From Atrichornis clamosus (lineage: Eukaryota; Chordata; Aves; Passeriformes; Menuridae), in contig WBMZ01011748.1 in NCBI GenBank assembly GCA_013400975.1, positions 1 to 64,000 of the forward strand: DNA of 64,000 nt, given 5' to 3'. The notes under the pieces are model-generated. The model saw only the letters and a program-made list of their open reading frames with translations, was not told where the DNA came from and ran no database searches. Below are positions 34,201 through 49,200 of the stretch, piece by piece. Positions within the stretch are counted from its first letter, which is position 1. Every line of letters starts with the position of its first letter. Made by a program: the position numbers and the translations under genes.

Positions 34201-37200
34201 GAAACAGCTGCCTGTTACACTGGGACTTGTTCTCCTGCTCACCCACATCACCCTCCCTGGGAGATCCCATGGGGATCCCTGCTCTGCACAGCCCCATCCC
34301 AGGGAGGGATGAGGTGAACTGTGTTGCTGCCCTCTCCAAAACTGATGGAGAAAGGCAGTAAACATGCTGAGACTTCTTTCATCTCTTTCAAAGTTACAGT
34401 CATCTTTCTCCTTCGTATGTGAATATTTTATATAAATGGAATTAAGAACTAAAATGCTGCTCAAGACTCATGTGCATTTGATCTAAACATTCCTCCTTTA
34501 TGATTGCTGACTCCAAGCTCCCCTCCCTCCTTCTTCTCTCCCATCCACTTCCCTTATGTGGTGGTGGGAGAGTGACTCCCTGCTCACCACCTACCAGGGC
34601 CTCCTGCCCTCTCACCAGGAGACCCATCTGCACTTCCAGCAGCAGCACCAGGACGTTCCAGCAACTGGGAAACCAAGAAACACTGGGGCAGATCTTCCAC
34701 AGCCACTGGAGGTGCCTCCTCTGCCTCACGCCTGCAGTACCATCCATCAGGATTGCTCCCACCACAGCCTCACCTCTGCAACACTGGAGCTGCAGACAAG
34801 GGCTCACAGCCATCTGGGATGCCCAGTGCCCCCTGTAGCAGGTTCTGAGCAGGACCAGCCTCTGCTAAAAACATCCAAATGCTCTACAAACACTGCAGCC
34901 TCCAACAGTCACACAGTGGCAAAGGCTGGGAAGAAGAGGGGGAACTTTGGGCCAGTTCCAAGTGGATTAACTAAATGCTGTAAATGGAAGGTAAGTCCTG
35001 TTGCCTGGAGCAATTGTGGGGTTACAGCAGGGCCATTTGCAGGAGCCTCCTCCCCGCCGTGCCCTGGCACTGCCATTCACTGCTGTTTGTAGTTCTGAGA
35101 AACATTTGCACTTGTCACATTTGCTCCGAGTGTAAATTGCATTAACGAGAGCGCTAACGAGCACAATTTACTCTGTCATTTTGTGTTCCGGACACACAGC
35201 ACTGTTAGCTTTTGTGCTTACATGGGCAAAACCTCCTGAAGATGCTCCATGGAAGTATTTGTTTTACAACTTACCTCCCTCACCATTAAAGTCCCTTCCC
35301 TTGAAATATTGCTAAACGTATCTGCGTGGGAAGTCTCAAGCCCGTGGGTTGTCACCATTCCCAGGTTGTATGGCTCATTGCTTCCAGAAATTCCTGTTGG
35401 TCTGGGGACAGAATGGAAAAGCATTAATGATGAATATTTCCTTTGTTAAACTGGATGAAAAATCCTCTAGTACAGTATTATTTCAGTGAGGGTAAGGCTC
35501 TGTATCTCACAGGAATAAAAGTAACAAAATATATCCACTTAAATGTAAGGGAAAGTGATTGATGCTGCCACAAATACAGGACCAGGATCAGGCTGATAAA
35601 CCACAGATAAAGAAAAGAGACCAAAGAGAAGGACCTTTCTCTTTCACATCTCCTGAGAGGAGCCCTGATGAACAGGTAACAAGGAGTGGTAGTCCTGCTC
35701 TACTATACACCATTCTTTTTTCTACTTAAAAAAGCTACAAAACTCCAAAATTTACTACCTTTATTCTCCATCTCAATGCATGAAAAGGGAAAATCAGAGC
35801 ATCTGATGGCAAATGACAAACACTGAATACAGAAAAATAAAGCTCTGATAGAAAAACACCCAACTCCATCGAGTCTGAACTGGAGTTAAGGTCCCTTTTG
35901 TGAAAAAATGGTGTAACTCAGAGCATTTGCTTTCCTTCTCCCCAGCCACGGGGCAGTGCAGCCCTGCCTGCAGACACCCCTGCATCTCCACCCTGCATCT
36001 CTGGGGCTCGTTCATGGACAGGAGGTTACGGGGCACGTGGCACTGGGCTGGCAGGGGCTGGCACATCAGCTCACTGCCGTGCCTGGCATCCCACACATGT
36101 GGCTGCAAGGCATCCAGTGAGACATTTTATCCACTGGGAAGTGCTGTGTCAAACCCAAGGTGTCCGAAGAAGGATGTCAGCACACATTAACCACCCCTGA
36201 TTAATCTCCTCTTCCGCGAGCAGCTTGAGGCCCCTTGTGGCACGCGTGACTGCCCACCTGACTGCTGCACATCCAGAGCCATCCCTCTGTCTCCTGACTC
36301 GCTCCAACCAATTCCAAGAGCTCGGATTTTAATTCTTCTGCTGGAGGGAAGCTCCAGCCCAGGAGCCTGGCACTCTGAATAACAAGGACTCCAAGAAGAC
36401 ATCGTCTCCTTGCCACCTGGAGGGCCTCTGTCCTGCTCCATGCCCCACCACAATACATCAGAGAATCAAAGAATTGTTCATGTTGGAAAAGACCTCTGAA
36501 TTTCTTAAGTCTAACTTAAGAACCAACACCATCATTTTCACCGCTAAACCATGTCCCTGAAGCCAGGGATGTCTATACTGACTATAGCTTATTTAGCAGG
36601 AAGAATGGAAATGACCTGATTAAAATGCAAATAGTCCCTTGTCCTGAAGTCTTCCCACAGCTCCTCTGCGAATTCAAAGGGGCAGGAGTCAGATCCTGGT
36701 GCCAGGCAGAGACTTTTGGAAATGCCCCTACAAAGCACTGGGAGGGAAGCCCAAGCAGGGCTGCTCTGGGAGCTCTCTCTGTGTGCTGACAGCTCCCCGT
36801 GAGTGTTGAAGCTGTGCTGCCCTTCTCCAGAGACTCACAAGCACAGCTGTCCCACGGAACAGAACAGTACAGTCTGCTGACCTCCTCAATCCTACATTTT
36901 GACCCACCAAGGACAGATATCCAAGACAAAGATACAGGATTGCTCTAATCCTGGCTTTACCACCTGGCACTGGGTAGGCTACCAAGTACTGCACTTCAGC
37001 TTGGCTTAATCTAGGGCAAGACCAGGCTGAAGAGCAAGCAGAGCTTTAACACACCCGTCCCATGGGCAGGTCCCATGGTGTGGATGAGGTCAGCTGTGCC
37101 CACTGTGGCCAAAAGCCCCCCTGGCTCATCAGCAGGACCAGGTCCATCAGCTTCGAGCCAATGTTCACCGAACATGCAGGGGAAATAGCTCAGTTTTTCC

Positions 37201-40200
37201 CATTAATTATCTATAGTTTGGACCAGGAAAAAGACTCATGTGAGTACATTATTCCTTGCAACCACGGTTCCCAGTGCCAGCCACCAAACACGGATGCGCT
37301 TTGGACATGTCCTGTATCACAGCTACTGCTCCTCCAGACCAAGACACACCGGGGTCTCACCTCCAGGCCAAGACACACCAGAGTTTCATGGTTTGCCCCT
37401 ACAAAAGGAAGTGTTTCTCACATGAGCCGTGGGATGTCACTGACGGGCACGGTCCCATCATGTGTCTCGTTCTCCCCGTCCTCCTCCTCCTCCTCACTGC
37501 TCTCCGACTCCTCGCTGGAGGAGGAATAGTCGGTCACCTTCTTCAGGGGGCGATTGGTTTCTTCGATGCGCAGCTCCCTCAGCTCTTTGGCTAAAGCCGT
37601 CAGATCCTAAAGGGGATGGGGGCAAGGAAACAAGGAAGCCATGGCTATTATACTCAGAGCGAGGAGAAGGTCACATACATCTCTCCAAAAGCCAATGCTA
37701 ACAGCACGAGCAACGAGAAATAGCTTTACAGAGTCGTTACAAACATGAGACAAACATAAAACAATGTTTGTAGCATGTAGCATTTATTAAACAAAACAAA
37801 ACTGATTTACGCTCACTGAAAAGTCAATAGCCAACCTCTTCTTTTTCTCTTTGGAACGTGTATGTGCATATATATACACACACTTATATGTATATACACG
37901 ACAAAATTATATTTGTTGGAAAAGGTGAAGTTCAGTCACCATCATAGTAAACTGGAAAACAACGTCACTGCAAAGATTGGCTCGGAGAATTTCTCCTGCA
38001 GGGTTTTCTCTTCTTTCAAACTTCTCAAAGAGACCCCGTAATGGTATTTATTCTGTAATAAATGCATTTGGGAAGGAAGCAATGACAGCATCTCCCATGG
38101 AGTGGTGCAATCCCCACGTCAAGAGCTGCTTCCATGGTGAGTCTCCGCTGTCGGGCGGCTGCCGAGAGGCGGTGAGGAGCACGAGGAGAAGCGCCCAGCT
38201 CAGCCAGACTTTGGAGTCACAGCTCTGAGTCAGCCACACGATCAAAAAATAATAATAATAAAAAAAATACATCCCTCAGCGGGACCCATTAAGCACTTTA
38301 TGTGAAATGTGGCAGCCTACAAGCTAAGGGGGAAAAAAAAAAAAAAGCCTTGAAACAAGAAAAAAGATAGGTGCAGTCCCAAAGCCTAGTCATAATTTTT
38401 CAGTTTACCATGACTTTGATGAGGTCTCGGACCCGACAGTCATATAAAATAGACACTGCTATTTCAAAACAAGGAACATGGCAGGCACCGTGTAGAAAAG
38501 AGACTTTTTGTTATCTTACATGCTTTTATAGCAATGCAGGGGGAAGCAGTAGGGCAGAAAAGCATGAGAGCTCGAATTAGAATGGGTTAGAGAACTCTGT
38601 TGCACAAGACATGCACATGACGAACAAAGCATCGCAATTGTCAGTCTTACCATTTCTCCCTATATTAGTGACCGAGGTAGGCATCAGTGCATTCGGTCAG
38701 AGATAAAGGATTAGGGAGAAAGAAACTCATTGAAAAAGACTAAATTCCACAATTGTCTTATGGCCATACTCTCATTTACTGCATTTCCAGTTTACCGTTC
38801 CAGCAGGGCGACTACGGCAGTATTAATTATGGTTGCAAAAAGAGCTCTTAAAACCTATCCTGTCGACATGTGAAGAAAAGGATGGAAAACCTCTATGGCT
38901 GAGATGCAAACCCAGTTTATTTTTTACTTGTGAGGTAGGAATGTTTTGTAAGCAATCTGTACTTTGGCTGCTGATGACCCACACCTCCCGGCGGTGACAG
39001 CCGCACATTCTGCTCCCAGGTCTGCCCTGCGCAGCCTCTGACGTGGAGAGTGCTCTGGATATTGGAGAGCTTTGCATCAGACCCGTAAGTGTTAGTACAC
39101 CAAAGCCCATTCAGACTGACAGAGAGTAAGTTCAGATGAGATATTTGGAAGAAATTCTTTATTCAGAGGGTGGTTCAGCCCTGGCACAGGTTGCCCAGAG
39201 AAGCTGTGGCTGCCCCATCCATGGAAGTGTCCAAGGCCAGGTTGGGCTTGCAGCAGCCTGGGATGGTGAAAGGTGTCACTGCCTATGGACAGGGTGGGGT
39301 GGGAACGAGGTGAACTTTAAGGTCCCTTCCAACCCCAACCATTCTGTGATTCTCCATCCTTACCCAAATGCTCTCTGTACCTTTAAAGAGAGGCTCTTTA
39401 TCATGACTGAAGAGAGAATGTGGTATTTCAAGAGTTTATATTCGATGCCAAAATGTTTGGGATTGAAATAGAGTCAAATCTGCAGTCACGACAACTAATT
39501 ATTTTAATTAGCGCTGTAGCAGCTTCTATAATATGGTTGCTTCTTTTCCTAAATAAGAATCAGTGACAATTTCAGCAGCTTAACAATGCTTTCCATTTAG
39601 AGTATCAAACATGCTCTTTATTGAGCACTTGCCTTTGAATTGGATTAGAGCCTCTCACTTTAAAAGGGATTTTTGGACTGTAAGAGCCTCTTAAAACTGC
39701 AGCTGGACTTCTGCAGTGCAGGACTAGGACTGAACTCTTCCCTATCACAGCAATGGACTGTGAAAACTCCTTCTTTTTTGCACCTTCAATTTCTAACGTG
39801 CTTCAAGGCACCCTATTCTTTGGTCATTGCTAGAAGGCAGTCAAGTATTTTAAATATCGACTTAATTACTTTTTAATATCTAATTTGGAAGTTATAACAG
39901 CAATAATACTCCCAGACAATATCATCAGATAACTCGTATTTCCTAGTCAAAGCTTTGCCTCGGGATGGTTAATTCTTTGATGCTATCATTTTCTGTAAGT
40001 AATGAGCACTTTGTAGGATTAAACGGCTTCACCGAGTTGCTCTTGGACCAAAAACAATCTGACAACTGGGAAGAAAGTGCTCTGTAGTTCCACACGTGTT
40101 CGAAGTGTTATTACTGAGGGTGACATAATACAGAAGTTAGTAGTGTCAGTGCTCTTTAATTACTTTTAATTACAAAGCATTCTTTAGATTTAATATTTGC

Positions 40201-43200
40201 TGGAATCAAGTCAGATTGGTTTCCAAAATCACATCACTTATTGAGCTTGAATTTAGCACACACGCTGCCTCTATTTAGACACTGATTTATGTGCTTTTTT
40301 CTTAACAAAGCACCTCATTAAACAAAATGTATTGCTCATACTTTATCCAAGAGAACAAGTTAACCAACCAGAACTTCTTTCATATCTTCTATTTTTAGAG
40401 AAAAGAGGCTGCAGGAGAGGCTGCTGATACCAGTGCTTTCCATTACAGCCCTGCAGTTACCAGTATCAGCAGCGTGTGCATAGCAAGGCATGTATGAGGC
40501 AGGTTAAATGTTAAATCAGGAATGCTGGGTCTTTTCCCATTATTGTTTAAACATTCACCATCGCCAGATGCAGATACATTTAAAACATTATCATATGTGA
40601 AAAAGGAGTACTTCAGTACTCTCATTCTTTTAGGAGGATGGATGGGGAGCAGCGCTGCCATCAACACCCAAGATGGCTCTGCTGATTCTGGCTTTGCAGT
40701 TGATGCAGGTCCCCGAGAAAGAACAACCGACTGCACTTCCACTGCTCTGTTGTCCTTTACTTCCCAAGGCTTAAATTAGGCTTAAAACACATTTCAAATA
40801 GCACTTGATGGCCCCACTGAAATCAGTGGGTGGCCCGGGGCTGTGGCTGGGAGCAGGATGTGGTGAGGGGTTCAGGCTGCCCGGACCACCTCCAGCGGCA
40901 CGAGAAACCTCCGCTCTCGCTCCTCCTCTTTCCACCACGCCGAGCAACAGCAGCACCACGTGCTCCCCACGGGAACGCTGGGATGCCTCTGCCGTGGCCT
41001 CCATGCAAGTGGTGTGGCCAGCAGGACTTGGGCAGCCCATGGCTGGGCAGAGCACACCAGCAGTGCTGTTCCCCTCCCGACGCCGACACGCAACCGGTTC
41101 ATCTCCCGTCCGACCCGAGATTGTATCGCCACCTTTATCAACGCCAGCACCAAGAAAACCCGGCTCGGAATTAAGCACTAACTAGCCAACCTTGCACAGG
41201 CATGACCCACTGAGAAAAGATATCACTAACCTCATCTATAGCTTTCTTATAGCTCTGTGGGTAAAGGAAGAATAATCAGCATCAGAGGAAACAGATCGGG
41301 ACAGGAAAAAGCCAGAGGAAGGGCAAGCAGGTTAGAAATAAAATTAGAATTGTTAGCTCAACGCTGTGGAGTGTAGAGAAAAAAAAACATCATCAACAAA
41401 ACATTAATACATATTAAAATAAAGAAGCAGTGGAAATTCATTTTGTTATTAGGCCGACTCTGCAGTTTTTAAGATACAAATGTCAACAGCATTAAACCAG
41501 GAGGAAACACTTCGGATGAGATTTTGCTCAGAATAATAGAACGGGAGTGTACAGAGACCACTACCAGGTTGGGTTTTAAGCTGGGAAGGCCGTCGGGGGC
41601 TGGTTCCCCAGCCTTCCCGAGCAGAGCATCCCTCTGTGGGTGCTGCGGGGGACATGCAGCACGGAACACAACAATGTGCCATCGGCCACCGCCGCGCCCA
41701 AGCTAGCAAAGCCCTTAAGCATCTGCTCCACCTGGAAACACAGGCTTAAGTGCTTTCCCCTAGGCTTGGGCTCCTGGTAAAAACTCATGCACTCTCTTAA
41801 GCATTCAAATCTCCCAGGGGCTCTCGCCGTACTGCTGCTTTCCAGTCTCTCTGCTGGAGGAGCAACAGTACTAGCCTTGTTTTTGGGGTCCCCGCAGTAG
41901 TGCTACCACACCGAAGGGAAACGTAGCCAAGCTGGCTGGCAGCATTCCCATGGGAAGCAATTCAGGACTCACAGCGGGTCGGCTCGGTCGCGTCACATCC
42001 CTGTTGTCTTCCTGCTTGACCTTGGCAGGCTCATGGGAGAGCACAGGGGACCCTTCAGGCTTGGCATTCCCTGGGTGAAAGGCAGGTGGAGAGAGTGGGA
42101 ATTAAAATGCTGCCAAAGCCATCGCTGCATCCTGTCACCTGGGAGAGTGGGCACAGTGGCTTCATCATCACTTTGCTTCTGTCACTGCAACTCTCCATCA
42201 ACAGAGCAAGAGAAACCATAATCCAGCCCAGCCTCCACTGACAGCCCTGTTAGAGAGTTACTCCCCCTTTTCTACTAAAGAAAAAAATTTACTTTGCAGA
42301 AGAGCAGGGCATGTGACAAATTAAAAGCTCTGCAGCATCTGACATTGGTAGGGCACTGTCACAGGATTCCTCATTAGTAAAAACAAAACCAAACCCAAAA
42401 TGACAAAGGTTACAAACCTCTTTTATTGACTACCTAGAGGAGTGATGGTTGCAACAACAGACACATCATCTCACGGCCACGTCATAAAACATTGAAAGCA
42501 TGGAGGCAACATTTGTCTTAATGCTCTTCAGCCGTGGGGACTGAAGTGTGGGGCTGTGCCAGAATGCAGGTGTGTGGGGTGTATGGGCTATGACAACTCC
42601 ACTGCCATTAAAGTGGGGAATGGAATGTCTTTAAGAGGGGCTCTAGGATGAGAGGAAACAATCTGGCTGTGAACATAAACCCTGTGTCAGCATGGCTGTC
42701 TGGCAAAAGCATTTGAGAGAAAGCTTCTTGTATCACTCCCCTGATCCCACCTCAGGCACAAGGATCAAGCTCCAAAAAAAAACCTATACACTCACTAGAA
42801 GTGAAACACACTCCCAGAGAAGCCCTGTCAGAAGAAGTGGCCCTGGGCTGATGAAGACAAGAAGCACACTGGTTGTTTTTTTTTGTTTACCCTAAAGCAT
42901 AACCCCCATCTCCTTTTGTAGAGGCTACTCAGCAGTGCGGTGCCATGGGCATCCTACATCAGCCTCCTGGGAAGAGGGAGTGTCTGGGCAAAACAAATCC
43001 ATTTGCAAGGAGGCCAGCAGGTCACAAAAGCACATCAGAGATGATGGATCCTTTGACTTTTTAATTTTTTAAGAAACAAACACGAGGTCCCAGACCTCTT
43101 GGCTCACCTCTAACTCTGTTGCGCTCACTGGAGCCAGCCTGGGAGCCGGGCTGGGATCCGCCCTGGGAGCTGGGCTGGGAGCTGGGAGTGCTGGAGCTGG

Positions 43201-46200
43201 AGGAGCTGCCACTGCTGGTCCTCTGCAGAGGGCTCTCCACGATGGTCTCTGTCCTCCTCAGGTCCGGGTTGCTGCGGGAGGACAAACCAGAGGGGCACCG
43301 TCAGTCAGTGTCACACACACCTCCCAGGCTCCAGACCCTTCCCACACTGACGGGGACAGCAGCAAAGGCCAGGAGACTCCTCCTCAGCTGGAAAACACAG
43401 GGCTGAGGTCACCAATTTTGGGTACAAAAAAAATTGCCTAGAGAAGCTTCCTACTCTTATTTGTTCAAATATGACAACAATTAAAAGATTATTTTCTCAG
43501 AATTGCCTTTTCGTCTATAGATCTGCAATGCTGGAGTTACCTAATTAACCACCAACATTCTTCATAAAAGCAGGAATTCGCAAAATCCTATTAGACAGAA
43601 GCAAGGATTTCAAGTTTGCAACAAGGCTGCAGATCACTTGTACCACTTATTCACAGTCCCCAATCTTCATGGCTTCACTTCAAACTTGCATCAGATATCC
43701 ACTTTTCTTCCTTGATTTCTCTCACCCTTGTGAACACAGATAAATCTAGAATAAAAAGTGCCCTTGATACACAAAGAGTGACTAATATCTCTCTGGGTAT
43801 CAGATGCCTTTAGGAAATTAATTCTTACTTGGCATTGAAACGACATCAGAAGAGATGTTCACGCAGAGTTATGCAATTTGGTTCTATACGATGTTTCTGC
43901 AAGTGATCTTATTCAAAGTCCTGTTTAAAATGTATAGTAAATATCCCCTCATTTGTTACAATAGGGTGACAAATAAAAGAAGGTATATTTTTGTAATATT
44001 TACATTTATGCATGGGGAGAATCAAGAACCAATGAGAAACGTGGTTAAAAAGGAAAAACACTACTGTGAGAGAAATGAAGTATGAAATAATTTCAAGGAA
44101 TACTTAAGTTTAATGGACATGTGGTAGCATCCTAATAATTTCCAATTTTCATCAAACTGAAAGCCTCCAGCTCATGCTGAATGGCTGATGTGTCCTTGGC
44201 TAAACTGACTAAGTGTATTTGAAAACGCTGGAAATTGATGTATTTACCTGTACTGACCAGGACTGGGACTGTGAGGCTGCAGGAAACACTGGACAACCTT
44301 GAATTTGAATCCCAGACTCCCATTATCCTTTTTCACTTCCAATACCATCACTTACAAGGACTATGCAGTCCAATATCCCTCTGCATTTTAAACTGTCCTT
44401 CAAGCAACAGCTAATTAAAAGAACAGCATTTTCAAGAATTCAAAATTTTTCAGCCTTTGGCAAAGAAGAGCAACAAACCATGGTATGTTTTTTCTCTAAT
44501 TAAAAAAAAAAAAAGAACAACAAAAAACACTCTTCCTCCTACTGCTGCCCCTGCCAGCGACTGGAGGCCGCTGCCTGTGAGTTTGCTGATGCACAGAGGG
44601 GGCACTGAGCTGGAAAGGAAGGCGTATGCTCCAACTGGTGACAGCACACACGATGAACATCCACATCCCTGCCTTCACTTTTTGACCTCACCCTGTGAGG
44701 ACAAGGCAGGAAGAAGAAACCAAGGAGCTCCATCACGCAAGGCTAATTGGAACTCGCGTTCCTCCCGAGATTTGCCCGTCTGAGGTCTCATTCTGCAAAG
44801 CAGAGACAAAGCTCTCACATGACTAAGCTGTGTTTTTTCCATCCAGCTCTGAGCAGAGCCTGTCAGCTTCCCTGCTCGTTTTAAACGTGCCCAGGGACAG
44901 CTGTGACACGGCAGAGATGGGACCACGGCCGCGCTGCAGCATCTTCCCGGGGTGCTCCAGGCACACACTGCTGTGCCAGGGAGCCACATCTGGCTAAGCC
45001 AAAGGCCCTAGTCCTAGGAAGCTGAAAGGAGTTTAATCCTTGATCTACATCTAGAGAAGATCTCAGCAAGCTGTTATCAGTGTCTGTCCCACAGCACATT
45101 CCCCATTATCAGTGAAAAACTGCTCTGATGTGTACGAAATGTAGGGAATGTACCACTGAGAGCTCCCCACTGGCTTATAGGGTTCCACTTAAATGCAAGA
45201 CGTGACACTGGGAGAACCAGAACCTAATTACACTATGGGGAGCACCCATTTGATCCCATAGCAGCAGATGCAGCATCCACCTTCAAACTGTGCAATCCCC
45301 AGGAACACGTTCAGCCAAGGGAGCAAAACCCAGGGATCCCAGCACTCGCAGCCTTTGGTGTCTGTACAAAACATTGACAGACACAAAAATTCATCCCAGT
45401 GACAAGGGAAGCCTTGCAAATGCCGTGGTGTTCCAGTCAGCTAAAGCAGGGCTAAACCCCAGCCCATGTTCAGGCTCCCAGAGCCCGTGGCACACTGGGA
45501 TCTTTCCTGCCTGTCCCCTCTGTGTCCATACCTTGCCCGAATGGGCTGGGAGCCCAGCCGGGGCCCCAGGGCGCTGCCATTGCCCGGGGAGTTCTTCCTT
45601 GCCAGGGCAGGGGATATGGAAGTGGTTCGTTGAGGCACCTGGAAAAGAACAGAGACATTTGTGGTCACCCAGTCTGCCCCACCTCGGGCTGCCCACACAC
45701 CTGAGCCATCAAGAGACCACCTTTCAGCACTGTCTTAGGGCTGGTTTAGCACTGATTTACCACTGAGAGAAAGGCAGTATTTAGGGCAATTATAAAATAC
45801 AAGGCTCTCAGCTTTTAGAAGGAATCGCTGGAGTGTGAGGCAGCAGGGAGCTGCAAAGGTGCCCTCAAGGATGCTCCTGGCACAGAAGCCCCCAGAGCAG
45901 CCTGGCTACCACCAAACAGGGCACTCACTTCTTCTAAAAGGAATGTATGCACACACACACACACAAATATGCGTAATTTAAATCTAACAAAACCCATGAA
46001 AGTAATTTTCAAGGTAAAATTCAGACTGAGGTGCATTTCAACAACCACAATAGAGTTTTTCTATCTAGTTCAGATGTAACACATACCAGCAGACAGAAGG
46101 TGTTGACTGGTGGACAAACAAGAGGGCTGACAGTGGGAAGATCCAGACTGATCCACCTAACGCTGGGATTAAACACTTTGCTGAGCTTCAGATGCTGCTG

Positions 46201-49200
46201 GCAAGACCTCTCTGCCGGCAGGACAGCTCACCACAAACACCCAAAGCCCACCACAGCCTACGGGGGCTGTGACAGGTAAGCTCAGAGCTCTGCCCAACCC
46301 GTGGGAGCTCGGGCATTGCTGCGTGGCCATAGGTGCAGTGGTCTCCTCCCCTGGCACCTCAGGTGACGTGGACAGTCGCACGACAATACTCACCGTGCAA
46401 TACCTGCTCCAGGTAATAGAGAGGCCAAGGGCTTGTTAGGATTAGCAAGAAAAGGATTAGGCTTGGCTTTTTTTGAGAATAAACACACTTGCATTAGGCA
46501 AGGCAAGATTTAGAGAGCTGGCGACACTTTAGCCTCTGCAGCATCACCAGCAGCAGCTTGTCTCAGTACAAAGTAGTGTCCCCTCCGGGCAGGGCACTCT
46601 GCAGTTGGGACTTGGGGAGTTTTCCACCTTCCTCTGAAGCATCCAGCCATGAGCACTGGCAGAAACAAGATCCCAGACCACGGGGACAGCTGGTCCTGCC
46701 TCGCAGGGCAGTCCTTTCATTCCTGCTTGCAAACACATCAAACCCACTTGGGGCAGTCAAACGTGAAGTCAGACTCCTCACGGGTAGTACTGCCGACACA
46801 ACAGCCCTAAACGTGATCTGGCAGGAACCCCTTCCAGAGTCCATGTTCCCTCAGCCAAGGGGGAAAATACTCCATGGTGCTGGAGAACAGCTTTTCTCCC
46901 AGGAGCAGGTGCCATGGTCTCACCACACAGGGCATCACTGCGGCTGAATGTCCTTCTCAAAGGACTCATGGTAAAAGCCAATATTAAAATTGCAGGGTTT
47001 TTTTCTTAATTAGGTTAAAACCAGGCAGCCACCCTCCTGCACTGTGGAGGAGCCAAGAACACAAACAGTTCCAGGAGCTGTTGGCTTGCTGCTCCCTTCA
47101 GCAGAGCACTGATGTCTCCTCTTGCTTGGTGACAGCAGAAACAGGAGCATTATTAACACCCATGACACCACCATAGATCCCTTGCACAGGGAGGCTTACC
47201 TGGTAATTGGGATTTTGATCTTAAAAAAGCAAGTCACTTACTTTGTTAATACATAGAAAAATTGCCTCTCAACCAGGGACAAATACTGCCTCACTGTCAC
47301 TAATCAATTTATAATAATTTCTCCTCTGTAAAAATCCTCCCAGCTGAGCACTGATTCACTGTAAGGGGAACTTTAATGGCCAAGTTATAATTCTTCCAAA
47401 GTGAAGGTGCATAAACAACACGATCGAAATACTGGTCCAGAAGAATCCTAATTAAAGAGGTACTGCCAGACACTGCCAAAATGTCAATGAATGTATAAAG
47501 CTGCTGGAGCACTTACAAGTCTTCCATCAAATATTGATTGCAACTGGAGGCACGGTACCGGACTAAAAAGGACCCGTCTTATTGAGTATGACAAATTTTA
47601 TGTTCCTATAATTCTATTTAAACAGAAGGTTGTTTTTTATCCGAGGGAAAGGAGAGATTAATTTGTCTTGGCCTCTGTCCGGGCTCGAGAACTTTCTTTG
47701 CTGGAGGGCAGCGCTGTTTTGCAGCTGTTCTGCACCCGAGAGCAGCTCCCAGCATGTCCTGCAAAACCTGCCTCAGGAAGTGCAGCCCCTGGGCAGGTCA
47801 GTACCCACTGCAGAGCCACAGGATGGGCTCAGTCCTGCCCACTCTGCTCTGCCAGCGGCACTCGGCTCTGGGATTGCCTCTGACGTGCTGAAAGGGAGGA
47901 GCGGTTGTGTTACCTTTGGTGGAATGTCTTCCTCCTGCCGTAACCAAGAACTTCGGTCAAACTTTTCAATGCGAGGGGGCAGAGGAGGGTTTTCTGAGGT
48001 GGGGTCCGAGTTCTGCCTTGGCATCTCAGTGCGGTGAGAGGTCACCGTCAGAGCCTCCTGAAACCCAGCCAGTCCCTTTGCAGGCTGTTCATGCAGTGAC
48101 TGAGACCCAGACAAGGAGCTTCCTTGGGATTTCACAGTGACCAGATGTGGAATCTAAGCACCAAGTCAAAACAGAACTATCAGTCAAAATGGAGGAGAAA
48201 AAAAAAAAAAAGGAATTAAAAAAAAATATTTAAAAATTTGATTTAAAAAAAAAAAAATTTCGATTAGCAGTTTGGATGCACTGAAAAGCCCCCTCGGTCT
48301 GAGATCAGCGCTGCCTTGGTTTCAGGAACTTCTGACTTTCATCATTTCAATGCAAGATGTGTTAAAAATCACGCTCCCGCACACACCGTGCCCGCCCCAG
48401 GCTCTGCTGCTGCTGGCCCGAAGTCCAGCTCCTACGCCTGCACCTCTACGGTTGTGCTAATGAGGTTTGGCATGGATTTTCCATCTTAAAAATGAAAAAA
48501 AAAAAAGCAAGGAAACGATAATAAATAATAATTGATTAAAAAAATCATCAGGAATTCTGAGGCATAGATGGCTTAAAAAATACCTTGAGGCATGAGTTTC
48601 TATAGGTCTTGGTGGCCCCTATCCCATGGATCAGCCCTATAGGTTACAAGTGAAAGGAATACTGACATCTGTTCTGGGAAATCTGAGAAAATCACAGAGT
48701 TGCAGTTTGTGAAATCAGAGCTTCTTCCCAGGACTCTGTGAAGCTGCACTTCTTTGATACAGCGGGGCTGTGACTTTTATTTGACATTTCTACATACGTG
48801 TCTCTGTACATGCCCAGGTCTCACAGGTACATGTGTATGCACACACACACTAACACGGGGCTCTGGGCTTCAGGCAATATTTTCACTACTATTTTATTGC
48901 CAAACAGAAGTCTTTGTAGCTGTTGATGATAAAGGATGCCAAAAAGGTCATGAAAAAGTATTTGGTTAGTCAGAGGGATGACAATGAAGTGGGGTTTTGC
49001 CCACTTTCCAATGCATACAGACCATGCATTTTGGGCAAAGAAAGTATGTTCCTGCACGTTTTTGTTTAAAGCTGGCATTGTACTGGAGGTGCAACACATG
49101 GCTGGCACTTAGTTGGCACGTTTTTCCATAGAAAGCCCAGCTGGACTTGGAGCAAAGGCTTTGTTCTTCCCTCTGAAATTCCTGCTGGAATCTGTGGGAG

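Larger units (their letters stand above)
33135..37421 (-). other. TNIK: Two TNIK introns (33135-35274 and 35402-37421)
   Basis: Apart from the exon at 35275-35401, no coding sequence is seen. Contains the pyrimidine tract at 33152-33212, a CR1 tail at 36452-36575 and the 29-bp tandem duplication at 37332-37389. Confidence 0.8.
41255..47913 (-). other. TNIK: TNIK introns around the microexon and linker exons
   Basis: Introns 41255-41972, 42071-43107, 43272-45531 and 45639-47913 have no further exon or LINE that I recognise. Simple sequence: poly(A) near 44502 and (AC)7 at 45951-45964. Confidence 0.75.

Noticed and set aside
37062..37529. 155-codon plus frame
   Set aside because: It is the antisense shadow of the TNIK acidic exon and its flanking intron.
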